DNA from: CAVPGH01 sp046726955
GTDB taxonomy: Bacteria > Acidobacteriota > Vicinamibacteria > Fen-336
Reading direction: 5' to 3'
Assembly (NCBI GenBank): GCA_046726955.1
Contig: JBKPBQ010000450.1
Location: 1-7,581 of the forward strand
DNA length: 7,581 nucleotides
Position 1 is the stretch's first letter. Every line of letters starts with the position of its first letter. Below the pieces are notes generated by a model. The model saw only the letters and a list, made by a program, of their open reading frames with translations, did not search any database and had not been told where the DNA came from. Of the stretch, positions 1 to 6,082 are shown piece after piece. The translations under genes were made by a program, and so were the position numbers.

Positions 1-1
1 C

Positions 2-466
2 AGGATGGCGAGCGTCTCGCCCTGGCCCAAGCAGACGGAGGTCTTCTCCATCCCCTTCATCGCGCTCATGACGTTCATCCTGATCACGTCGAGCGCGACG
101 ATGGGCTCCGCGGTCGGCGCCTCGAAGCTCGGCGACCGCAAGGCCACGCTGCGCTTCTTGATCTTCACGATCCTCGGCGGCGCGGCGTTCCTGGGCTGCC
201 AGGCCTACGAGTGGACGCACCTCATCCACGAGGGGGCGCGGCTCACCGTGAACCCCTGGGGCACGCCGATCTTCGGGGCGGCCTTCTTCGTCCTCACGGG
301 CTTCCACGGGTCGCACGTCTTCTCCGGCCTCGTGATCCTCACGATCACCGCCATCCGCACGGCCATGGGCAAGACCCCCCAGCAGAACGTCGAGATGGCG
401 GGGCTCTACTGGCACTTCGTCGACCTCGTCTGGGTGTTCATCTTCACCCTCTTCTACCTGCTCTGA
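2..466 (+). CDS. coxC: Cytochrome c oxidase subunit III, 5'-truncated by window edge
   Basis: Subunit III of an aa3/caa3-type heme-copper oxidase, an inner-membrane protein that supports subunit I during O2 reduction and proton pumping. Four hydrophobic segments are visible (about residues 15-37, 49-70, 89-118 and 133-153, counting from the ATG at 5). Family hallmarks are a YEW after the second segment, the FHGSHVFSGL stretch in the third, and the C-terminal WHFVDLVWVFIFTLFYLL. Bacterial subunit III of this short class usually has about 190-210 residues and five helices. Only about 154 codons are seen and the frame is open to the edge, so the first helix and the true start are very probably upstream; the ATG at 5 is probably internal. 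The stop TGA is 14 nt before the subunit IV gene, which fits one operon with coxA/coxB beyond the left edge. Identity is firm; the start is unknown. Confidence 0.92.
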   Translation, partial: RMASVSPWPKQTEVFSIPFIALMTFILITSSATMGSAVGASKLGDRKATLRFLIFTILGGAAFLGCQAYEWTHLIHEGARLTVNPWGTPIFGAAFFVLTGFHGSHVFSGLVILTITAIRTAMGKTPQQNVEMAGLYWHFVDLVWVFIFTLFYLL

Positions 467-480
467 CGGGAGCCAAGGCA

Positions 481-789
481 ATGACCGACGCCACGCACGC
501 CAAGAACCCCTACCGGATGTACTGGATCACCTGGATCATCCTCCTCATGATCACGGTGGCCATGCTCGGGGCGGAGATGTTCCACATGCCGCGGTGGTTC
601 CTCGTCGTCTTCCTCCTCGCCTTCATGTCGGTCAAGGCGGTGATGATCGGCGGCAACTTCATGCACCTGCGCTACGAGAAGAGGAACCTCGCGTTCATGG
701 TGTTCGCGGGCATCGTGGTGACGACGCTGATCCTCTTCTTCTACATCGCTCCCGAGAGCAAGCACGTCCTCGAGCACACGGTCCGATGA
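481..789 (+). CDS. coxD: Cytochrome c oxidase subunit IV (prokaryotic COX4 family)
   Basis: A 102-residue small accessory subunit of the caa3/aa3 oxidase (prokaryotic COX4 family, also called CtaF in caa3 operons), located in the inner membrane and thought to stabilise the complex. Three hydrophobic helices are visible (about 11-34, 39-63 and 70-91). The second ends in the family-like stretch MSVKAVMIGGNFMHLRYE, which resembles the usual K-A-x-x-I-x-x-x-F-M-H-L-K/R-Y-E. The start is chosen at ATG 481 because a GGGAG lies about 8 nt upstream and the protein then has normal family length; the same frame is open further upstream, but that part lies over coxC and is a shadow. The gene follows coxC by 14 nt, and its stop codon overlaps the next ATG (ATGA), which implies translational coupling. 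Function is assigned by family and position; the symbol is by analogy. Confidence 0.92.
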   Translation: MTDATHAKNPYRMYWITWIILLMITVAMLGAEMFHMPRWFLVVFLLAFMSVKAVMIGGNFMHLRYEKRNLAFMVFAGIVVTTLILFFYIAPESKHVLEHTVR

Positions 790-1049
790 AGACGCGCTGT
801 CTCCGTCTTCTGGCGCTCGCCGGCTCGCTCGCTCTCGCGGCGAGTCGCGCCGCCGCCCAATGTTCCATGTGCCAGTCGGTGGTCACGCAGTCCCCCGAGG
901 CGCAGTCCGCCGCCCAGCAGCTCAACCTGGCCATCCTCCTGATGTTCTTCGCCCCCTACGTCGTGCTCGCTTCGCTGGCGTTCATCGTCTTCCCCGAGCC
1001 CTTCAAGCACTTCCTGCTCCGCGTCACCGGCCGCACGCCTCCCCGCTGA
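786..1049 (+). CDS. Small exported membrane protein with CSMC (Cys-x2-Cys) motif, cox operon
   Basis: An 87-residue protein of no named family that I can assign. Visible parts: a signal peptide (basic start MKTR, hydrophobic core 7-19, AAA just before residue 25) with likely signal peptidase I cleavage after A24; then QCSMCQ, placing Cys26 and Cys29 at the very start of the mature protein; a Gln/Ser/Ala-rich linker (30-46); one hydrophobic helix (47-69, rich in L, F and A); and a basic C-terminal tail ending RVTGRTPPR. Topology should be N-outside, C-inside. The sequence before Cys is AAQ, so it is not a good lipobox. The ATG at 786 overlaps the coxD stop by 4 nt, the strongest evidence for the start. 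From position and the paired cysteines I infer a role in oxidase assembly (thiol, copper or heme handling at the periplasmic face); this is unproven. Confidence 0.85.
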   Translation: MKTRCLRLLALAGSLALAASRAAAQCSMCQSVVTQSPEAQSAAQQLNLAILLMFFAPYVVLASLAFIVFPEPFKHFLLRVTGRTPPR

Positions 1050-1053
1050 TCGG

Positions 1054-1071
1054 CGGCGGCCGGCCCCGCCG
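1054..1071 (+). other. GC hairpin just upstream of the DUF420 start codon
   Basis: CGGCGG (1054-1059) and CCGCCG (1066-1071) form a perfect 6-bp stem around the 6-nt loop CCGGCC, ending 3 nt before the ATG at 1075. It fills nearly the whole 25-nt intergenic gap, in which no Shine-Dalgarno is visible. It could restrain translation of the DUF420 gene relative to the upstream genes. Such stems also arise by chance in DNA this G+C-rich. Confidence 0.35.
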
Positions 1072-1074
1072 TCC

Positions 1075-1494
1075 ATGAGCCTCCACGACCTTCCGGCGCT
1101 CAACGCCTCGCTCAACGCCCTCTCTGCGGTCCTCCTCCTCCTCGGCTACGCCTGCATCCGACGCCGTCGCATCGCCGCCCACCGCGCGTTCATGCTCGCG
1201 GCCGTGACGAGCTCCACGCTCTTTCTCGTGTCCTATCTCGTCTACCACTTCCAGGTCGGCTCGGTGCGCTTCCGGGGCGAGGGGACGATCCGCACCGTCT
1301 ACCTGGCGATCCTGGCCAGCCACACCGTCCTCGCCGTCGTCGTCGTGCCCCTCGTCCTCACCGCGCTCTACCGGGCCTGGAAGGGCCGCTTCGAGGACCA
1401 CCGCCGGATCGCCCGCGTCACCCTGCCGATCTGGGCTTACGTCTCCGTGACCGGAGTGGTCGTCTACTGGATGCTCTACCGGCTCGGTTTGTAA
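1075..1494 (+). CDS. DUF420 membrane protein (CtaM/YozB-like oxidase maturation factor)
   Basis: A 139-residue inner-membrane protein of the DUF420 family. Members near oxidase genes include YozB of Bacillus and CtaM of Staphylococcus; CtaM is reported to be needed for a functional heme-A-type aa3 oxidase. Four helices are visible (about 9-28, 38-58, 74-99 and 117-136), with the family's histidines near membrane ends: H36 in AAHRAFM, H58 in YHF, H83 in ASHTVLA and H109 in DHRRIAR. The C-terminal helix has the typical VTGVVVYWMLYR. Histidines in this arrangement would suit heme or metal binding, but that is inference. The ATG at 1075 gives family length; no clear Shine-Dalgarno precedes it and a GC hairpin does. 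It is the last gene of the cox cluster seen here, and the following gap changes functional theme. Confidence 0.9.
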   Translation: MSLHDLPALNASLNALSAVLLLLGYACIRRRRIAAHRAFMLAAVTSSTLFLVSYLVYHFQVGSVRFRGEGTIRTVYLAILASHTVLAVVVVPLVLTALYRAWKGRFEDHRRIARVTLPIWAYVSVTGVVVYWMLYRLGL

Positions 1495-1521
1495 AGAAGC
1501 GGACGCTGGCGGCTCCGCCCG

Positions 1522-1551
1522 TTGACGCTTTCGCCGACCGGGGTCTACCAT
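1522..1551 (+). promoter_or_regulatory. Candidate sigma70-type promoter for the kinase gene
   Basis: TTGACG (1522-1527, 5 of 6 to the -35 consensus) is separated by 18 nt from TACCAT (1546-1551, 4 of 6 to the -10 consensus). The predicted transcription start is about 7 nt beyond the -10, at 1558-1559, which is the GTG start of the kinase gene itself. The 64-nt gap separates two functional themes, so a promoter is expected here. An imperfect inverted repeat (AAGCG 1497-1501, GGCG/CGCC at 1508-1519, CGCTT 1526-1530) overlaps the -35 and might be a weak terminator of the cox operon or chance. Confidence 0.45.
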
Positions 1552-1558
1552 CCGAGGA

Positions 1559-4500
1559 GTGACGCATCGCGTGCCGGCGGGGCTCGTGGCGGCGGCCCTC
1601 ATCGCGCTCCTCGCTGGATGGGTGCAGACGCGTCGCGAAGACGGGCCCGGGGAGCCCGACGGAGGCTCCGCCCTCGCCGCGCGGCTCGCCCAGGTGGACG
1701 GGCGCCAGCGCCTGCTCAGCCGCGAGCTCAAGCAGCTCGCCGACAGGGCCGCGGTCCTCCTCGGAGCGCCCTCGGCCCTGCGCGGCGACCGGGCCGCCCT
1801 CACCCGCGTCTTCCGCGCGCTCGAGACCCTCTCTCCCGGCGAGGAAGGGGCGCCTGCCCTCGCGGTCCGTCTGCCCGCGGGGGCCGTCCTCGCCTGGACC
1901 GGCCGTACCTCGGAGATGCGCGGCCTGCCCGTCAGCGTGACCACGCGGCCGGCCGTCTTCGTCCTCGCGGGAAGCGTCACCACCACCCTCGTCGCCGCAT
2001 CCCCGGTCCGCGGCCCCGACGGCGCCGTCGTGGGCTTCGCCACGGCCGAGATCCCCGTGCGCGTCCAGCGGAACATCCGGAACGACTACCTCCACGACTT
2101 CGATCGCCTGGCCGACGCCGCGGAGGGCGTCGAGGTCCACTACCGCGACGTGCGGCAGGAGGCCCCCGCCCCCTTCTCCCTGCTGGCTCCCGGCGTCCTC
2201 GCCCGGGAGGGCGAGCTCCGGTCTCCCGAGGGCAGCCTCCTCGCCGGCGTTCGCGCTTCCGCGCCGGCCAGGAGCGCCCCCTCCCCTCTCGACGACCGCT
2301 ACCGACGGGTGGCCTCCGGCCTGATGATGCTCGCCGTCCTCGCCTGGGCGATCGGAAGGAGCCGCGTCCGCTGGGCGGCGAGTGCGGTCCTCCTGCGGCT
2401 CGTCCCCCTCGTCCTCGGGTGGCCCGTCTCGCCGCACTCGCGGTTCGTCTCCCCGGACGCGTTCAGCTCTCCGCTCTTCGGTCCTCTCCAGGCGAGCCCC
2501 CTGGACCTCCTGGCCACGGCCTTCCTCGCCCTCGCGCTGTCCCTGATCGTCCTCGAGTGGGCGCTCGCCAACGCGCCGACCGACGCCCACCCGCAGCGGA
2601 CGCTCCCGGCACTGGTTCTCACGATCGTCCTCCTCGCCGGAACGTTCGCCTGGATCGCCGACGTCTCCGGCCACGCCGCGGTGGACCTCGACTCGATCGC
2701 CCTCGTCCCGCGCACGGCCGTGCACGCGACGATCCACGTGGCGCTCCTCGCCATCCTCGCTACGGGCCTCGCGCTCGCGACGGCGCTATTCGCGCTCACG
2801 GGGCCCCTCCCGGCACGGCTCCTTTCCCGCGTGCTCCTCGTCGGCGTCCTCGCCGCCGTCGTGGCCGCCGCCTTCCTCGGCTGGCCGCCCGACGCCGGTC
2901 CGCCGCCTCCTCCACCCGCGCTCGCCCTCCTCGCCCTCGGGGCGCTGGCGGGATGGACGCACGCACGCTGGCAGCGCACGCTCCGGGCTGCGTCCGCCGA
3001 CGCGCGGGCCGGCCTCGTCGTCCTCGGCGTGGGCGCGCTCGCCCTCGTTCTCTTTCCAACACTCGCCCACGACGCGGAGACCGCCGCCCGCGACGAGATC
3101 CAGCACCGGGACGCCGCGCTCCTCGTGGGCCAGCCCCACCGCAGGGCCGACGCCCTCGCCGCCACCTGCAACCGTATCGACGGCTCGCTGCTGCTGGAAG
3201 AGGTGGACCCGGGACCGACCCCCACCGGCGTCGAGGAGCTCGCCTTCGCCGTGTGGTCGTCCACCGAGCTCGCGGCCGGAGGCTTCTCGTCGGCCGTCGA
3301 GCTGCAGGACCCTCGAGGGGCGGTGATCAGCCGGTTCGCCCTGAACCTCCCTTCGCTCGCCGTGGCCGGCCCCCCCCGGCCGCTCCCCGCCACGGACCAC
3401 TGGCAGACCTCGCGCGAGCGGGTGACGCTCGCCAGCGCGGAGCGCGACGTCCTCCACGCCCGCCGCCGGGTCGTCTACCACGGCGAGGTCCACGGAGCCG
3501 TCCACGTCTACCTCGCCGAGGACTACGGAAGCCTCCCCTTCGTCCCGAGCCGCGATCCGTACTCGACACTCTTCCGGCCGGCGACCAGCGAGGACCGGGC
3601 CCGCGCCGCCGCCCTCGTCGTGTACGACGCGACCGGCCGCATCACCTTCTCCTCGGCGGAGAGCGCGCTCGCCCTCGCTCCCGACGTCCTCGCCCGGGCC
3701 CGCCGCGACCCCGCGGGGTTCTGGACGGAGCTCGTCCTCGACGACGACCCCTACAACGCCTTCCTCTTCCCCGACGGTCCTGCTCTCTACGCCATCGGCT
3801 ATCCGCGGCGCACGCCGTCCCGCTTCCTCGCCGACCACGTGGAGGCTTTCGCGGGCCTGACGCTCCTCGCGCTCGCCGCGCTCGTCACCCTCCTGTTCGC
3901 GCGCACGCTCGCCGCCCGGACCGAGCTATCGTTCTTCTCGCTCTACGACGCCGTCCGCCGCCGCTTCTCCCTGCGCCTCTTCGTCGCCTTCATCCTGGTG
4001 GCGGTCGTGCCGGTGGCCGTGCTCGAAGTCGTGGTGCGGCGGTTCGTGGCGGACAGGCTCCACCGGGAGTCGGCCGACCAGGCCCGCGAGCGCGCGGCGG
4101 TCGCCAAGAAGGCCGTCGAGGACTTCGCCTTCTTCCGCCGCGGCGACTCGCCCGGCCAGGAGCCCGTCACGGATGCCGCCCTCGTGTGGGCCTCCAGCCT
4201 CATCCGCAACGACCTCGACGTCTTCGACCGCGGGCGGATGCTCGCCTCGAGCAAGCGCGAGCTCTACGCCTCCGGCCTGATGCTTCCCCGCGCCGCGGGC
4301 TCAGTCTACAGGTCCCTCGTGCTCGAGGGCCAGCCCCTGGTCCTCCGCCCCGAGCGCATCGGCAGCTTCTCGACCCTCGTCGTCTGCGTGCCGGTCAAGC
4401 TGGGAGGGCCCGAGCCGGGCCTCCTGTCCATCCCCCAGGCGCTGCGTCAGCGCGAAGAGGAGGCGGCGCTCGAGGAGCTGGACCGCACGATCCGGCTAGG

Positions 4501-5425
4501 AACCGTGGCCTTCCTCGTGGTCACGGCGCTCATCGGGCAGGCGATCGCCCGCCGGATCTCCGATCCCATCCGCGACCTCACCCGCGCCACCCGCCGGGTC
4601 GCGGAAGGCGACCTCGAGGCCCGCGTGAGCACGACGTCGCGGGACGAGCTGCGCGACCTCGTGGACTCCTTCAACCAGATGGCGGGCGACCTCCAGCAGC
4701 AGCGCGCGGACCTCGAGCGCAGCAACCGCCTCGCCGCCTTTGCGGAGATGGCCCGCCAGGTCGCGCACGAGGTGAAGAACCCGCTCACCCCAATCCAGCT
4801 CTCCGCGGAGCACCTGCGGCGCGTCTTCGGCGACCCCGGCGTCGACTTCAAGGCGACGCTCCAGGCCTGCACGGACACGATCCTGAAGCAGGTCCGCTCG
4901 CTGCGGCGGATCGCCACCGAGTTCTCGACCTTCGCGCGTCCGACGGCGCCCGCGCGCGAGCCCCAGGACCTCGGCAAGATCGTCTCGGAGGCGATTGCCC
5001 CCTATCGCGCCGTCCTGCCCCCCGGCGTCCGCCTCGACCTCGACCTCTCGCCCGGCCTGCCTGCGGTCCGCGCGGACCGCCGGCTCCTCGAGCGCGCGGT
5101 GCTGAACCTCGTGGAGAACGCCCTGCAGGCGGTGGGAGAGAAGGGCACGATCGACGTCCGGACGCGCGCGGTGGACGGCCGCCTGGAGGTCGAGGTCGAG
5201 GACTCGGGCCCCGGCCTTCCCGCCGAGGTCCGCGAGCGCATCTTCGAGCCCTTCTTCTCGACGAAGACGGGCGGGACAGGGCTCGGCCTCGCTCTCGTCA
5301 AGAAGACGGCCCAGGACCACGGAGGCGGTGTGCGCCTCGACAGCCCGGCCGGCGGCCGCACCCGGGCGGTGCTGTGGCTACCGGTGACGACCGTCCGAGC
5401 GACGGACGATCAGCGCGCGATGTAG
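1559..5425 (+). CDS. NtrY-like membrane sensor histidine kinase, very large N-terminus
   Basis: A 1288-residue inner-membrane histidine kinase. Layout: first helix 7-21; extracytoplasmic region about 22-250; block of roughly seven or eight helices (251-266, 273-288, 317-337, 350-367, 387-413, 421-441, perhaps 453-466, 484-500) containing six prolines at 448-453; second extracytoplasmic region 501-763; helices 764-781 and 806-825; third extracytoplasmic region about 828-978; helix 980-994; HAMP 995-1047; H-box with phospho-accepting His1070 in VAHEVKNPLTPIQ, the NtrY-type signature; N-box Asn1187; G1 DSGPG at 1215-1219; F-box from 1229; G2 GGTGLG at 1238-1243. Canonical NtrY has roughly 700-780 residues and a PAS domain between HAMP and H-box; here the PAS is absent. 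Start: GTG 1559 suits a leaderless transcript; GTG 1571 is the alternative, with AGGAG 11 nt before it. No response regulator lies nearby, so partner and signal are unknown. Confidence 0.93.
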   Translation: MTHRVPAGLVAAALIALLAGWVQTRREDGPGEPDGGSALAARLAQVDGRQRLLSRELKQLADRAAVLLGAPSALRGDRAALTRVFRALETLSPGEEGAPALAVRLPAGAVLAWTGRTSEMRGLPVSVTTRPAVFVLAGSVTTTLVAASPVRGPDGAVVGFATAEIPVRVQRNIRNDYLHDFDRLADAAEGVEVHYRDVRQEAPAPFSLLAPGVLAREGELRSPEGSLLAGVRASAPARSAPSPLDDRYRRVASGLMMLAVLAWAIGRSRVRWAASAVLLRLVPLVLGWPVSPHSRFVSPDAFSSPLFGPLQASPLDLLATAFLALALSLIVLEWALANAPTDAHPQRTLPALVLTIVLLAGTFAWIADVSGHAAVDLDSIALVPRTAVHATIHVALLAILATGLALATALFALTGPLPARLLSRVLLVGVLAAVVAAAFLGWPPDAGPPPPPPALALLALGALAGWTHARWQRTLRAASADARAGLVVLGVGALALVLFPTLAHDAETAARDEIQHRDAALLVGQPHRRADALAATCNRIDGSLLLEEVDPGPTPTGVEELAFAVWSSTELAAGGFSSAVELQDPRGAVISRFALNLPSLAVAGPPRPLPATDHWQTSRERVTLASAERDVLHARRRVVYHGEVHGAVHVYLAEDYGSLPFVPSRDPYSTLFRPATSEDRARAAALVVYDATGRITFSSAESALALAPDVLARARRDPAGFWTELVLDDDPYNAFLFPDGPALYAIGYPRRTPSRFLADHVEAFAGLTLLALAALVTLLFARTLAARTELSFFSLYDAVRRRFSLRLFVAFILVAVVPVAVLEVVVRRFVADRLHRESADQARERAAVAKKAVEDFAFFRRGDSPGQEPVTDAALVWASSLIRNDLDVFDRGRMLASSKRELYASGLMLPRAAGSVYRSLVLEGQPLVLRPERIGSFSTLVVCVPVKLGGPEPGLLSIPQALRQREEEAALEELDRTIRLGTVAFLVVTALIGQAIARRISDPIRDLTRATRRVAEGDLEARVSTTSRDELRDLVDSFNQMAGDLQQQRADLERSNRLAAFAEMARQVAHEVKNPLTPIQLSAEHLRRVFGDPGVDFKATLQACTDTILKQVRSLRRIATEFSTFARPTAPAREPQDLGKIVSEAIAPYRAVLPPGVRLDLDLSPGLPAVRADRRLLERAVLNLVENALQAVGEKGTIDVRTRAVDGRLEVEVEDSGPGLPAEVRERIFEPFFSTKTGGTGLGLALVKKTAQDHGGGVRLDSPAGGRTRAVLWLPVTTVRATDDQRAM

Positions 5426-5574
5426 GGATGGAAGTTGACGGGCTTGATCTTGAAGATCATCTTCCAGCGGTTGCCCCAGGTGGGGTCGTTGTACTTGCGG
5501 TAGTTCCCGCCGGCCGCCTCGGCCGCCGCCGAGACGAGCAGGACCACCAAGACCGCGAGAGCCGTGCGAGCCAT
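5410..5574 (-). CDS. Small secreted basic, aromatic-rich peptide, unknown function
   Basis: A 54-residue protein of no family I recognise. Residues 1-20 form a classic signal peptide (MARTALAVLVVLL core, AEA before the likely cleavage after A20). The predicted mature peptide is only 34 residues, with about 7 Arg/Lys against one Asp and seven aromatic residues (Tyr, Trp, Phe), plus two Gly-Asn pairs and two Lys-Ile/Lys-Pro turns; it has no Cys. It is convincingly coding: AGGAGGA lies 6 nt before the ATG at 5574, and nearly every codon ends in G or C. It is the last gene of the minus-strand group, 59 nt after the Nudix stop, and its last 16 bp overlap the 3' end of the kinase gene (tail to tail). 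It could be a periplasmic binding or structural peptide, an envelope-acting peptide, or a lineage-specific small protein. I cannot decide. Confidence 0.8.
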   Translation of the reverse strand: MARTALAVLVVLLVSAAAEAAGGNYRKYNDPTWGNRWKMIFKIKPVNFHPYIAR

Positions 5575-5580
5575 TTCTGC

Positions 5581-5587
5581 TCCTCCT
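5581..5587 (-). promoter_or_regulatory. Perfect Shine-Dalgarno of the small secreted peptide
   Basis: On the minus strand this reads AGGAGGA, 6 nt upstream of the ATG at 5574. It is the reason that ATG is preferred over an in-frame codon about 48 nt upstream, which would destroy the signal peptide start. Just upstream is a small stem (CAGGC 5590-5594, GCCTG 5600-5604, 5-nt loop) that could sit next to the ribosome site in the mRNA. Confidence 0.75.
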
Positions 5588-5633
5588 GACAGGCGGTTAG
5601 CCTGCTCCCTGTGAGACGGCACGTGAAGCTAGC

Positions 5634-6077
5634 TTAGCCGCCAGCGGGCTTTCTGGCAAGCTCTTCTGCACGGTCGAAGGCCTGCTCGACCACCTCGAGG
5701 GCCTTGGCGGGCAGGTCGTAGCTCGAGAGCTCGTCGCGGCGGGCCCAGGCGACCGCCTCGGCGTCCGATCCGGCCCGCGCCTCCCCGCTCTCGTAGCGGC
5801 AGAGGTAGTCCACGATCACGTAGTGGTACGAGACCTCAGCCCCGTCGCGCTGGATGCGGTCGAACACGATCAGCACCTCGAGCGGCGCCACCCTGAGGTC
5901 CGTCTCCTCCTTCATCTCGCGGACGAGCGCTTTCTCGAGCGGCTCCCCGAGCTCCACGGTCCCCCCGGGGACCACCCAGCGGCCCTTCAGGGGCTCCTTG
6001 CCCCGCTTGATCAGCAGTACGCGGCCCTCGTGGACGACGACACCCCCGACGCCCACGACGGGGTGCCCCGGCCGCAC
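5634..6077 (-). CDS. Nudix hydrolase
   Basis: A 147-residue cytoplasmic Nudix hydrolase; the family cleaves nucleoside diphosphates linked to another moiety, using Mg2+. The Nudix box is clear at residues 39-61: G39, then five residues, E45, seven residues, R53-E54, x2, E57-E58 and L61. The usual Gly before the final hydrophobic residue is Asp60 (EETDL). Strands before the box (VVGVGGVVVHEGRVLLIKRG) and the Arg-Trp-x3-Gly-Gly leading into it are typical of ADP-ribose-pyrophosphatase-like members, but the substrate cannot be read from sequence. Start: GTG 6077 keeps the PGHPVVGVGG strand whole and lies 5 nt after the pssA stop, suggesting translational coupling; GTG 6056 is a shorter option. 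The frame continues upstream over pssA but that part is a shadow. The stop is TAA at 5636-5634. Confidence 0.92.
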   Translation of the reverse strand: MRPGHPVVGVGGVVVHEGRVLLIKRGKEPLKGRWVVPGGTVELGEPLEKALVREMKEETDLRVAPLEVLIVFDRIQRDGAEVSYHYVIVDYLCRYESGEARAGSDAEAVAWARRDELSSYDLPAKALEVVEQAFDRAEELARKPAGG

Positions 6078-6082
6078 CCGCT

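Noticed and set aside
1497..1530. Possible intrinsic terminator after the cox cluster
   Set aside because: The outer arms (AAGCG/CGCTT) and the inner GGCG/CGCC do not form a continuous stem, and only three T follow. It also overlaps the candidate -35.
1024..2737. Long minus-strand open frames opposite DUF420 and the kinase
   Set aside because: They are low-complexity Arg/Gly/Glu-rich shadows with no motif, antisense to genes with clear families.
1522..5589. A 1355-codon plus-strand open frame overlapping the whole kinase gene
   Set aside because: Its translation is Arg/Pro/Gly-rich with no domain, while the frame at 1559 contains a full HAMP and kinase core. It is open only because stop codons are rare in such G+C-rich DNA.
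5575..5622. A 16-residue upstream extension of the secreted peptide gene
   Set aside because: It would place a charged segment before the signal peptide and ignore the AGGAGGA exactly 6 nt before ATG 5574.
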